Positions 1 through 7,572 of a stretch of 17,479 nucleotides of DNA are shown here, one piece after another. Position 1 is the stretch's first letter; every line of letters begins with the position of its first letter. The notes beneath the pieces were generated by a model, which was given only the letters and a program-made list of their open reading frames with translations, searched no databases and had not been told where the DNA came from. The position numbers were made by a program, and so were the translations under genes. The DNA is from JAAZNO01 sp012798275 (GTDB lineage Bacteria > Chloroflexota > Anaerolineae > B4-G1 > SLSP01): the NCBI GenBank assembly GCA_035347995.1, contig DAOPQD010000068.1, positions 1 to 17,479 on the forward strand, written 5' to 3'.

Positions 1-34
1 ATCCATTGCCATCGAGCTACCTGACGCCAGGCTG

Positions 35-240
35 AACTCCTCGGAAAATAGAGATCAGTGGGCCATGAGTCGAGAGCTGTCGCAGACTTCGATCACGACT
101 CACAGCCCACAACTCACATTTTCATCCACGGTGATGCGCCGCAGGAACATATCAACTCCTCAGAAAATAGAGATCAGTGAGTCGTGAATAGAGAGCTGTC
201 GCGGGCTTCAATCACGACTCACAGCTCACATTTTCGTCAT
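35..240. repeat. Two imperfect copies of a ~90-bp intergenic repeat
   Basis: The stretch 1-383 has no credible gene. Two related copies start at 35 and 154, each opening with AACTCCTC(G/A)GAAAATAGAG. Both then carry a GAGAGCTGTCGC motif, an ATCACGACTCACAGC motif and a CTCACATTTTC motif. The same vocabulary, including GGAACATATCAACTC, returns at about 10471-10550. The copies have diverged by substitutions and small indels, as expected for non-coding repeats. What they do is not visible. Confidence 0.7.
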
Positions 241-267
241 CGAATGAATTCAAGTCTGATACGTCCT

Positions 268-325
268 CAAACAACGCGCTTCAGCGCGGTTGGCCCCTGT
301 CAGGCTGGGGATTTCATCCCCAGCC
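268..325. repeat. Dispersed hairpin repeat copy plus perfect stem-loop downstream of the rhomboid gene
   Basis: Positions 268-294 are 27 bases identical to 10411-10437. This segment folds around CGCGC-TTCA-GCGCG. Immediately after it, 303-312 (GGCTGGGGAT) pairs perfectly with 316-325 across a 3-nt loop. The stem-loop lies about 60 bp beyond the rhomboid stop and could act as a 3' processing or termination element. It has no T-tract on either strand, so an intrinsic terminator is not supported. Confidence 0.6.
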
Positions 326-383
326 GAGCCGAGAGCCGTCGCACGCTTTACTCACCATTCACAGCTCACGCCTCATGCCTCAT

Positions 384-1091
384 TCACCTGCCGTCCCGCC
401 ACAGCTCGGACACATCGTAGGGCGAGACCGAGACGCGACGTTTGCGCCGGAAAAGCGGCATCAACACCATGCCGGCCACAAAACCGCCGATGTGCGCCCA
501 CCAGGCCACGCCGCCGGTCTGGGTTACCACACTGATCGTCATCAAGCCGTTCAGGAACTGCACGAGGAACCACCCTCCCAGCACGACCAGCGCTGGCAGG
601 TCAAAGGTCGTGAAAAGCAAGGGCAACGGCACGACGACTTCGACGCTCGCGCGGGGAAACAGCAGCAAATAGGCGCCCAACACCCCGGCGATTGCCCCGC
701 TCGCGCCAATGCCGGGAAGCGTCGAATTCGGTGCCGCGGCAATTTGGGCGGCCCACGCCGCCAGGCCGCTCAGCGTATAAAAAAGGAAGAAGCGCCCGTG
801 CCCCATACGATCCTCGACGTTGTTGCCAAACACGCCCAGATAGATCATGTTACCGATGAGATGCGCCCATCCCGCGTGAAGATACATGGCCGTGAACAAC
901 GTCAGCAGCACCAGCGGGTTGGACCATTCGGTCATAATCCGCACCGGCGTCACACCAAAGGTGTTGATCAAAGGCTCAATCGCCGGGCCGATCAGCCATT
1001 CGACGAGGAAAACGACGACATTGACCAGGATCAGGCTCACCGTCACCGTTGGGAAATGCTCACCTGGAATGCTATCACGAATCGGGATCAT
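384..1091 (-). CDS. Rhomboid-family intramembrane serine protease
   Basis: Predicted polytopic membrane protein of 235 residues that cleaves transmembrane substrates within the bilayer. The rhomboid signatures are visible: the HLIGN stretch near residues 77-81 (histidine and asparagine of the oxyanion region), the GASG motif with nucleophile Ser131, and the catalytic His200 in a late helix (AHIGGFVAG). About six hydrophobic segments lie between a short N-terminus and a basic C-terminal tail (RRKRR). I chose the ATG at 1091 over the one at 1097 because the AAGGAG sequence sits 7 nt before it but only 1 nt before the upstream ATG; the difference is two residues. It appears monocistronic, with its own promoter, and is separated from the synthetase gene by a terminator. 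The substrate cannot be inferred from the sequence. Confidence 0.93.
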   Translation of the reverse strand: MIPIRDSIPGEHFPTVTVSLILVNVVVFLVEWLIGPAIEPLINTFGVTPVRIMTEWSNPLVLLTLFTAMYLHAGWAHLIGNMIYLGVFGNNVEDRMGHGRFFLFYTLSGLAAWAAQIAAAPNSTLPGIGASGAIAGVLGAYLLLFPRASVEVVVPLPLLFTTFDLPALVVLGGWFLVQFLNGLMTISVVTQTGGVAWWAHIGGFVAGMVLMPLFRRKRRVSVSPYDVSELWRDGR

Positions 1092-1161
1092 GGTCATGCT
1101 CCTTTGCGACGCATCGCGTCGTCAACAAGCTGGCGTTCACCGCAATGCCAGGCTTGCTTTA

Positions 1162-1189
1162 AGTATACGCACAACGGAACTCCCTGCAA
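1162..1189 (-). promoter_or_regulatory. Candidate sigma-70-type promoter of the rhomboid gene
   Basis: On the minus strand TTGCAG (1184-1189) is followed after 16 nt by TATACT (1162-1167). The start codon lies about 70 nt downstream. It sits between the synthetase terminator and the rhomboid gene, which is where a promoter is needed. Confidence 0.5.
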
Positions 1190-1227
1190 GGAATGGGCCG
1201 CGCCTCACGAAAAGCGCGGCGGCGCCA

Positions 1228-1265
1228 CAAAAACAGCACCGCCGGCGAGCGTCCGGCGGTGCTGT
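1228..1265 (-). terminator. Intrinsic terminator of the acyl-CoA synthetase gene
   Basis: A perfect 13-bp GC-rich stem (1233-1245 with 1253-1265, 7-nt loop) is followed on the minus strand by a T-run (A-run at 1229-1233 on the plus strand). It begins 15 bp after the stop codon at 1281. Confidence 0.9.
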
Positions 1266-1280
1266 CCGTGCTCAAGCCCC

Positions 1281-3389
1281 TTATTTCTTCAGGATAATCC
1301 GGGCATCCACGACCTTGGCACCCTGCCCCTCTGCATAGACCAGAACGGGGTTAGCGTCCGACTCGGCGATCTCGTCGCTCAAATCGGTGATCATCTGCGA
1401 GTAGCGACTGAGTACCTCGGCCAGCGCCCGCCGGTCTCGAGGCGCCTCGCCGCGCGCCCCCGCCAGAATCGCCCCAGCCTTGATCTCCTCGAGCATCTTG
1501 AAAGATTGGTCCGCCGAGACCGGCGCCACCCGGAAAGTCACGTCCTTCAAAATCTCCACGAAGATACCGCCCAGGCCAAACATCACCGAGGGGCCAAAGG
1601 TAGGATCGTCCACCGAACCGACGATGACCTCGGTGCCCCACGGCGCCATTTCTTGCACCGCCACGCCTTCGATGATGGCATCCGGCTTATACGCCTTCGC
1701 GTTGGCAATGATGGTCCGGAAGGCCTCGCGCACGCCTTCGGCATTCTTGATGTTGACCTTGACGCCGCCGGCGTCTGACTTATGGAGGATGTCGTGCGAC
1801 ATGATCTTCATCACAATGGGGTACCCGATCTGCTCGGCGAGTTGGACGGCTTCGTCCTCCGTCTGCGCCATCTCGGTGAGCGCCACCGGCATCCCGTAGG
1901 CGCGGAAGATCTTCTTCGACTCAATCTCGGTGAGGCTGTGATTGTGATGCGCGCGGGCGTTAGCGATGATCGCGCGGGCCGTCGCCTCGTCCACGTCCGC
2001 ATAGCGCTGGAAAACTTCGGACGCCAGCTGCCGGCTGCGCGCGTACTCGCGCAGCGCTGCCAGGGCGTTGACCGCCACATCGGGCGCGTCGTAAGCGGGA
2101 ACGCCGTTCTCGACGAGCCACTTGCGCGCCGCGTCCGACTGTTCGCCGCCAACGAAGGACACCACGACCGGCTTGTCTTTCACGCCGGCATCATCCAACG
2201 CCTGCTTGATGCCGTCGGCGATCTCCAGCGGGTCGGTGATCGCCGTTTCGCAATACAGCACGGCGAGACCATCCACCCAGGGATGGGCAAAAGCGTAACG
2301 CACGGAGGCATAGTACCAATCCCTGCCCGCCATGCCGGTGAGATCCACGGGGTTCTTCGCCGAGCCGAATTCCGGCATGTGCTTCTTGAGCTCTGTCTGC
2401 ACGTCGTCGGGGGCAAACCGCAGCGGGATCCCGTACCGCTCCGCCGCGTCGGTCGCCAGCACACCCACGCCGCCGCCATTGGTGATGATGAGCATGTTCT
2501 CACCCTGCATGGGAGGTTGCAGCGAGAGCGCCAGCGTGCGGTCGAAGAGATTGTTCAGGTCTGCCGCGCGCACCACCCCTCCCTGCTGGAACGCCGCGTC
2601 GTAGATCTTGCCGGAACCGGCCAGTGAGCCGGTGTGCGAAGCCGCCGCCGCGGCACCGTGGGCCGAAACCCCCGCTTTCAACGCGACGATCGGTTTGGCG
2701 GCCTTCAGCGCCGCGTGCATGAAGGCGCGCCCGTTGCGCAACCCTTCGATGTAGAGGGAAATACAGGCTGTGGCCTCGTCCTGATCGAGCCATTCCACCG
2801 TGTCGGCGAAGTCCACGTCGGACATGTTGCCGATGGAAACCATCTTGTCGAAACCGACACGCCGGGTGTACGTCGAAGCGTCCATCGCAATGAGCAGCGC
2901 GCCGCTTTGGGAGACCAGCGCCGCCTTGCCGGCCAAAGGCAGGAAGGGAGCAAAGGAGGCGTTACAGAGATCTGAGTTGGAAAGGATGCCGACGATATTG
3001 GGACCCAACACCCGCACACCGTAACGCTGCGCGATATCCACGACCTGCTGCTCCAGGTCGTGACGCCCGACCTCACTGAAGCCCGAGGCGATGATGATCA
3101 GGCCCTTGACGCCCTTTTTGCCGCATTCCTCGGTGACCGCGGGCACCAGTTTGGCCGGCACAGTGATGACGGCCGCATCAATTGTCCCCGGCACATCCAG
3201 CACCGAGGGATAGGCCGGCAGGCCCTGGATAACGCTCTCAGTGGGATTGATGGGGTAAATGGTCCCTCGATATTGGCTAATGAGCAGGTTTCTGACGACC
3301 GTGTAGCCAATCTTGCCTTCTTTGTTAGAGGCGCCGACGACCGCGATGGATTTAGGACGCAAAAGTCCGTTGAGTGCTTCTAGATCCAC
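1281..3389 (-). CDS. Acetate--CoA ligase (ADP-forming) family protein, alpha-beta fusion
   Basis: A 702-residue NDP-forming acyl-CoA synthetase. Such enzymes reversibly convert acyl-CoA, ADP and phosphate into free acid and ATP, giving substrate-level phosphorylation in fermentative metabolism. Domain order: CoA-binding Rossmann fold (about 8-135, with SIAVVGAS), succinyl-CoA-ligase-like domains (about 150-450) and an ATP-grasp domain (about 480-700). The SHTGSLAGS motif places the phosphorylated histidine at His252. Both subunits are fused in one chain, as in many bacterial members; the length is normal. The start is GTG at 3389, fixed by AGGAGG seven bases upstream. It is monocistronic, with a terminator directly after the stop. 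The acyl substrate (acetate, propionate, branched or aryl acids) cannot be decided from sequence alone. Confidence 0.93.
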   Translation of the reverse strand: MDLEALNGLLRPKSIAVVGASNKEGKIGYTVVRNLLISQYRGTIYPINPTESVIQGLPAYPSVLDVPGTIDAAVITVPAKLVPAVTEECGKKGVKGLIIIASGFSEVGRHDLEQQVVDIAQRYGVRVLGPNIVGILSNSDLCNASFAPFLPLAGKAALVSQSGALLIAMDASTYTRRVGFDKMVSIGNMSDVDFADTVEWLDQDEATACISLYIEGLRNGRAFMHAALKAAKPIVALKAGVSAHGAAAAASHTGSLAGSGKIYDAAFQQGGVVRAADLNNLFDRTLALSLQPPMQGENMLIITNGGGVGVLATDAAERYGIPLRFAPDDVQTELKKHMPEFGSAKNPVDLTGMAGRDWYYASVRYAFAHPWVDGLAVLYCETAITDPLEIADGIKQALDDAGVKDKPVVVSFVGGEQSDAARKWLVENGVPAYDAPDVAVNALAALREYARSRQLASEVFQRYADVDEATARAIIANARAHHNHSLTEIESKKIFRAYGMPVALTEMAQTEDEAVQLAEQIGYPIVMKIMSHDILHKSDAGGVKVNIKNAEGVREAFRTIIANAKAYKPDAIIEGVAVQEMAPWGTEVIVGSVDDPTFGPSVMFGLGGIFVEILKDVTFRVAPVSADQSFKMLEEIKAGAILAGARGEAPRDRRALAEVLSRYSQMITDLSDEIAESDANPVLVYAEGQGAKVVDARIILKK

Positions 3390-3485
3390 AGCCTATCCTC
3401 CTGAACTAAAGTATGCGGTTATTTAATTATAACGGGCGACCCGGAAACAGCCAGAGGGAAACGTAATTCCCCCCTGGCACAAATG
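3390..3485 (-). promoter_or_regulatory. Intergenic region clpP / acyl-CoA synthetase: imperfect hairpin, -10 box and RBS
   Basis: On the minus strand an imperfect stem (3450-3460 with 3467-3478, 2-nt bulge) follows clpP and may end its transcript, although its T-tract is poor. A perfect TATAAT at 3426-3431 could serve the synthetase gene, but I see no good -35 at the proper distance. AGGAGG precedes the GTG start. Confidence 0.4.
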
Positions 3486-4079
3486 TCACTTGCCGTCTTC
3501 CGCCGGCTCCAGCACTTTATCCACGATGCCCAGTTCAGCGGCCTGCGCCGCCGTCATGTAGAAATCGCGGTCGGTAAAGCGGTCAATTTGCTCCTGCGAC
3601 AGGCCAGTGTGCTTGCGCAGCAGAGTGTTGAGCAATTCCCGCATCCGCAGGATCTCGCGCGCGGCGATTTCGATATCGGCCGCCTGCCCCTGAACGCCGC
3701 CCAACGGCTGATGCAGGTGGATGGTAGCGTGCGGCAGCGCGTAGCGCAATCCCTTCGTCCCCGCCGTGAGCAGCACGGTCGCCATGCTCGCCGTCATCCC
3801 TACAGCGATGGTAGAAATGGGCGCATGGATCAGCTGCAACGTGTCATAGATGGCCAGTCCCGCCGCGATCTCGCCGCCAGGCGAGTGGATGTAGAGGGCA
3901 ATCTCACGCTCCGGATCCTCACGGTCCAGGAAGAGCAGCTGCGCCACGATGAGATTGGCGATCTGGGCGTCAATCGGCGTCCCTAAGAAAATGATACGTT
4001 CTTTGAGCAGCAGGGAGAAAATATCGTAAGCGCGCTCCCCGCGCCCGGTAGTCTCGATGACCATGGGAACCAGACCCAT
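3486..4079 (-). CDS. clpP: ATP-dependent Clp protease proteolytic subunit ClpP
   Basis: A 197-residue serine protease subunit that forms the tetradecameric chamber used by ClpX/ClpA/ClpC unfoldases. The catalytic triad is complete: Ser98 in VGMTASMA, His123 in HLHQPLGG and Asp172 in DRDFYM, with spacing as in the E. coli enzyme (Ser97/His122/Asp171). The IHSPGG loop that shapes the oxyanion region is also present. The length is typical, and there is little room for a long propeptide before VIETTGRGERAYDI. The ATG at 4079 has a strong GAGGAGG ribosome-binding site. It lies 27 bp downstream of tig and is probably co-transcribed with it. clpX, which often follows, is absent; an unrelated gene comes next. 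Confidence 0.98.
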   Translation of the reverse strand: MGLVPMVIETTGRGERAYDIFSLLLKERIIFLGTPIDAQIANLIVAQLLFLDREDPEREIALYIHSPGGEIAAGLAIYDTLQLIHAPISTIAVGMTASMATVLLTAGTKGLRYALPHATIHLHQPLGGVQGQAADIEIAAREILRMRELLNTLLRKHTGLSQEQIDRFTDRDFYMTAAQAAELGIVDKVLEPAEDGK

Positions 4080-4106
4080 CTCATCCTCCTCGTTGCGGGC
4101 GTTCGA

Positions 4107-5471
4107 TCAGGCTGCCGTCGGCGCGGCGTCCGTCTCAACGGCGATGACCTCGCCGTTCAAGGCGGGCAGCCCCTGCGCCAGGCGGTCCAATGCAAGCATC
4201 GCCTTCGTGCGCAGCAGCCGCTGCTGTATATCTTGCACCACGACCAGATCCATGCTGAATTCGCGAGGGGCGCGGGCGGGCAAATCCAGCTGCGCCAGCA
4301 AATCATCGTAACGCTTCCGCAATTCCTGCTCTGAGACCGTGATGCCTTCACGACGCGCGAACTCCTCAAGTACCAGATCCTCGGTCAGATATTTCTCGGC
4401 ATTGGGACGCAACGTCTCGCGATACTGTTCCTCGGTCATCCCCCCCAGCCGCAGGAAATCGTTCCACGGCAGCCCGAGCTGCTGCGGCACGCGCTCCTTG
4501 ACCACCTGCAACAGATCCTCCATCTTCTCGGTCACCAGAAACTCGGGGTATTTGACGGTAGCGCGCGCGACGAGAGCCTGCAGCAATGCCTGGTGATAGG
4601 CGTCGTACGCCTCGTTTTGTTTGAGCTCCATCATCCGGCCGCGGAGGTCGGCCTTCAGCGCGTCGAGGGTCTCAAAATTGCCCACCACGCTGGCAAAGGC
4701 GTCATCCAGGGCGGGCTTGAGCAGCTCGTCCACGCTCTCGACCTGCACCGTGAATTCCGCGTCGGCGTTGCGCAGCGCGGGTTCGGAGAAATCCTCCGGC
4801 AGGGTGAGGTGGAACAATTTCTCCTCGCCGGCGGAGAGACCTAGCAGCGCGTCAACCATCCCGGGGATGATGCGGTCATCCGCAGGATCCAGGACAATGT
4901 TGACATCGTGGTCGTGGATGAAAACCTCGCCGTTGGCCTGGGCCTCGACCAATCCCAGGGTGATCTGGTCACCGACAGCGGCCGGCCGGGAGACAGGCTG
5001 CGCGGTGGTGTGCTGTTCCTGCAGATCGGCGAGCGCCTCGGCCAGCTCGGCCTCAGTGACTTCGGGCGGCTCCATTTCCAGGCGCAGATCGCTGTAATCG
5101 CCCAATTCGACCACCGGCTCCAGTGGGATGCGGATCTTCAGCGTGAGCGGCTCCAATTGGATATCTTCCAGCGTGCCGGGGCCGACGGGTTGCACTTCAG
5201 CCTGCTCCAGCATGTCTTTGTAGGACTCATCCAGCAGCGTGTCTGCCACCTCGCGGCGCAGCGCCGGTTCCCCCACACGGGCGACGACGATGTGGTAAGG
5301 TACCTTGCCCTTGCGAAAGCCAGGGAAGGACTCCTGTGCAGCGATTTTCCGCGCGGCCTTCTGCATGGCTGTCTGAACCACGGTTTCTTCAACTTCAACG
5401 GTGATGAGAGCCTCTTGGCTATCAAGAACTTCTTTTGTAATCGTAAACACGGGTGTTGACCTCCACTCCAT
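4107..5471 (-). CDS. tig: Trigger factor (ribosome-associated chaperone)
   Basis: A 454-residue chaperone that binds the ribosome exit tunnel and has peptidyl-prolyl isomerase activity. The N-terminal ribosome-binding domain carries the GFRKGKVP signature at residues 51-58. A FKBP-type PPIase domain follows (about 162-245), then a long helical C-terminal domain. I chose the ATG at 5471 (MEWRSTPVF). The frame stays open for about 100 codons upstream, but that extension has no chaperone similarity and runs through the promoter, a large hairpin and the end of ecfT. There is no Shine-Dalgarno before this ATG, and the -10 box ends only 10 bases upstream, so the mRNA may be leaderless. It heads a tig-clpP pair, a widely conserved order. 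Confidence 0.96.
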   Translation of the reverse strand: MEWRSTPVFTITKEVLDSQEALITVEVEETVVQTAMQKAARKIAAQESFPGFRKGKVPYHIVVARVGEPALRREVADTLLDESYKDMLEQAEVQPVGPGTLEDIQLEPLTLKIRIPLEPVVELGDYSDLRLEMEPPEVTEAELAEALADLQEQHTTAQPVSRPAAVGDQITLGLVEAQANGEVFIHDHDVNIVLDPADDRIIPGMVDALLGLSAGEEKLFHLTLPEDFSEPALRNADAEFTVQVESVDELLKPALDDAFASVVGNFETLDALKADLRGRMMELKQNEAYDAYHQALLQALVARATVKYPEFLVTEKMEDLLQVVKERVPQQLGLPWNDFLRLGGMTEEQYRETLRPNAEKYLTEDLVLEEFARREGITVSEQELRKRYDDLLAQLDLPARAPREFSMDLVVVQDIQQRLLRTKAMLALDRLAQGLPALNGEVIAVETDAAPTAA

Positions 5472-5481
5472 AATCGGCAAG

Positions 5482-5490
5482 ATTATAACA
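5482..5490 (-). promoter_or_regulatory. Extended -10 promoter of tig, nearly leaderless
   Basis: The minus strand shows TG-T-TATAAT, an extended -10 with the hexamer at 5482-5487. A normal start 6-8 nt downstream falls at about 5474-5476, only 3-5 nt before the ATG at 5471. The -35 region (CTGGTA at 17 nt) is poor, which is tolerated with an extended -10. Confidence 0.6.
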
Positions 5491-5514
5491 CGTTTCCACG
5501 GAGTTACCAGGGTC

Positions 5515-5575
5515 GTGGGAGCGAAGAAGCCGTCCCTGCAGGACGGCTTCTTCATCAATTCCCACACAAAAAAAA
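5515..5575. other. Long stem-loop and T8 tract between ecfT and tig
   Basis: GAAGAAGCCGTCC (5523-5535) pairs perfectly with 5541-5553. An outer GTGGGA/TCCCAC pairing (5515-5520 with 5560-5565) extends the structure to about 19 bp with an internal loop. On the minus strand a run of eight T (5568-5575) lies just before the hairpin and shortly after the ecfT stop, so the order is reversed for a textbook intrinsic terminator. It may still insulate the ECF operon from tig, or protect the 3' end. Confidence 0.45.
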
Positions 5576-5583
5576 CCGCAGGG

Positions 5584-6462
5584 TCAACCACCGGCAAGCC
5601 GCAGCAACGCCGCCGGCACCCACAGCTGCCCGATACGCAGAAACGAGAGCACGCTGGAAGCGACAAAGGCCGCCGCGCTGAAAACGATGAGCGCGTAGTC
5701 CGCGCGTTGGTAATGCAGCTCGTGCGCCCACGTCCGCGGGCCGACGCCAAAGGCACGCAGGTCCATGGCGTCAATGATGTCCTCTGCCCCGATGATGGCG
5801 TTGATCGTTACCGGCACGACCAGCGGCGCCAGTCGCCGGATTTGCGCCACGACGCCGCCGGAAAGTTTTTCCACCTCGTAGCCCCGCGCGCGCTGCGAAT
5901 CAAGCGTGATGCTGAAATCGCGTCCCAGCGTCGGCACAAAGCGAAAGGCCAGGTCCATCGCGTAGGCGAACTTATCGGGCAGGCCCAGCCCATGGAAGGT
6001 GACGCCGTAGAGGCTGGGATCCAGCGTGTAAGGCAACGTGATCGCCAGGAAGGTGATGGCGTACATGCGCAGCAGCTGGCTCACCGCGAAGATCGTCTTC
6101 TCGGCGGTGATGTCGAGCTTGAGCTGCCAGCCCGTCAGCGGCAGGGTGAGCGGCCCCCAACGCCAGAGCAGATGTTCCTCGAAATACGCCGTCGCCGCGC
6201 CGCCGCGTCCGGTGAGGAACGTCAGCAGCGTCATGAGGAAGATGATAAAGGAGATCAAGATCCACACCCGGCGCGTCTCTCGCCACGTGAGCCCCGCCAG
6301 CGCATATTGTGCTACCGCGAACGCCAGAAACACCAGGATCACCCGCAGATCCCAGAACTGGATGATGGAAAACAGCAGGGCCAGCATCATGATGATGCGG
6401 GCGCGCGGATCCAGCCGCTGGATCAACGTGTCTCGTTCGCGGTAACGCCAGGCGATCAACAT
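5584..6462 (-). CDS. ECF transporter transmembrane component EcfT (YkoC/CbiQ family)
   Basis: A 292-residue membrane scaffold that couples the ATPases to the substrate-binding S component in energy-coupling-factor vitamin or metal importers. It has hydrophobic segments at about 22-56, 66-84, 122-145 and 213-229, plus a C-terminal one at about 256-275. The two cytoplasmic coupling motifs that contact the ATPases are visible as RARG (191-194) and RAFG (236-239). The start chosen is the ATG at 6462 (MLIAWRYRERDTLIQRLDPR), preceded by a GGGGGTTGAG sequence; the longer upstream frame overlaps the S gene and is basic junk. It lies 28 bp after the S-component gene and is the last gene of the operon. 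Confidence 0.9.
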   Translation of the reverse strand: MLIAWRYRERDTLIQRLDPRARIIMMLALLFSIIQFWDLRVILVFLAFAVAQYALAGLTWRETRRVWILISFIIFLMTLLTFLTGRGGAATAYFEEHLLWRWGPLTLPLTGWQLKLDITAEKTIFAVSQLLRMYAITFLAITLPYTLDPSLYGVTFHGLGLPDKFAYAMDLAFRFVPTLGRDFSITLDSQRARGYEVEKLSGGVVAQIRRLAPLVVPVTINAIIGAEDIIDAMDLRAFGVGPRTWAHELHYQRADYALIVFSAAAFVASSVLSFLRIGQLWVPAALLRLAGG

Positions 6463-6490
6463 GGTCTCAACCCCCGCCGCGCGAGGCGCC

Positions 6491-7387
6491 TCAGCGGCCC
6501 GTGCGGGATTGGATCGAGCGATACGCCGCCAGCAGGATCGGTGTGAGCACCATCGAGTTGAGGATATTCGGTCCGGCCGCCGGCGCAAATTCACCGATCA
6601 TCGCCGTCGCCAGGCTGTACCCGTTGACCCAGATGTCGGCAATCGCGGCATAGCCGATGCCCAAGATGATGGCCAGGGTTCCCCAGATGTTGACGGCCGC
6701 CAGGTCCACGCTTACCCGCTCCAGCACAAAGCGCAGCGCGATCACCACGACGCCGCCGATGATAAACACCCACGCCCAGAGCGAGAAACTCTCGATCTCG
6801 CCCGTCCAGGGCCCCACGACCTCGGGGTTGATCAGGATCGCCGCGGCGACAATCAGCACCAGCACGCCCACCAGGATGGTAAGGAAGTTGAGGCTGCGCT
6901 TTTTATCGGCAAAGAGCAACACCAGACCGGCGACAAAGCCGATCAGGCCGTTGCCCATGTCCCATGCCGGGTAGACCCCCCAACCGGTGAGAAAATCGCC
7001 CAGGATGTTGCCCACCGCGCCGGTGAAAAACCCCACCACCGGGCCAAAGACGTAGCCGAAGAAAACGGGAATGACAATCGAAGGGCGCAACGCCACCTGA
7101 CTGACCGAGGGCATGGGAATGGTGTTGAAGATGTAGTTAAGCACGCCATAGAGCGCCGCGCCGATGCCCATGTAGACGACCTCGCGCGTGCCGACCGTCC
7201 ATGCTTCGTTTTTCTGCGTCGCCAGGTAGACCCCAAAAACGATGAGAATGCCGATGGCCGTGAAGACGATGGGATAAATGCCACGGATCCGCTCACCTCC
7301 CGTGAACACGCTGGCCAGGATCATCAGCACCACGAAAACGCCTAACACCGCCAGCCACCACGTAGTCTTTTTCCCTGAAGCACCCAT
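6491..7387 (-). CDS. ECF transporter S (substrate-binding) component, substrate unknown
   Basis: A 298-residue polytopic membrane protein. The central part (about 66-160: REVVYMGIGAALYGV, then RPSIVIPVFFGYVFGPVVGFFTGAVGNILGDF across 101-132) resembles the UPF0397/YkoE-like class of ECF S components. It sits between a duplicated ATPase and EcfT, which fixes the role as substrate capture. It is longer than the usual ~180-200 residues: an extra hydrophobic hairpin precedes the core (about 10-56) and further segments follow (about 168-186, 203-222, 235-255). The start is the ATG at 7387 with AGGAGGG upstream. The 185 bp between the ATPase stop and this start contains no gene and no riboswitch I recognise. 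Likely substrates for the class include thiamine precursors and other vitamins, but none can be assigned here. Confidence 0.82.
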   Translation of the reverse strand: MGASGKKTTWWLAVLGVFVVLMILASVFTGGERIRGIYPIVFTAIGILIVFGVYLATQKNEAWTVGTREVVYMGIGAALYGVLNYIFNTIPMPSVSQVALRPSIVIPVFFGYVFGPVVGFFTGAVGNILGDFLTGWGVYPAWDMGNGLIGFVAGLVLLFADKKRSLNFLTILVGVLVLIVAAAILINPEVVGPWTGEIESFSLWAWVFIIGGVVVIALRFVLERVSVDLAAVNIWGTLAIILGIGYAAIADIWVNGYSLATAMIGEFAPAAGPNILNSMVLTPILLAAYRSIQSRTGR

Positions 7388-7572
7388 GAGTCCCTCCTGA
7401 AACTGAATGTTGAAATGACTAACCAAATGAAACGGCCTCGCCAGGAAGCCCCCGCGAATCTCGGCCAACGCCGCGAAGCGCCGGCACGTCAAACCCGCCG
7501 CCACCTCCCAGTTCAACGCTCACGCCCGGCAATCCGGAATTTTCCTTACGGCACGCACCTCCTTGACGACCC

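Noticed and set aside
375..1778. Long plus-strand open frame of 467 codons over the rhomboid and synthetase genes
   Set aside because: It is antisense to two well-recognised proteins, is rich in Arg/His/Gln as expected of a GC-rich shadow frame, and crosses the synthetase terminator.
5472..5774. N-terminal extension of about 100 codons on trigger factor
   Set aside because: The extra residues are cysteine/arginine-rich with no chaperone similarity, and they run through the tig -10 box, the hairpin and the end of ecfT. The family N-terminus begins at MEWRSTPVF.
7388..7516. Longer S component starting at TTG 7516
   Set aside because: The ATG at 7387 has a strong AGGAGGG site; the extension is not membrane-like and lacks its own ribosome-binding site.
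7388..7572. Riboswitch in the gap between ECF ATPase and S component
   Set aside because: None of the TPP, cobalamin, FMN or preQ1 core motifs that I know could be recognised by eye.
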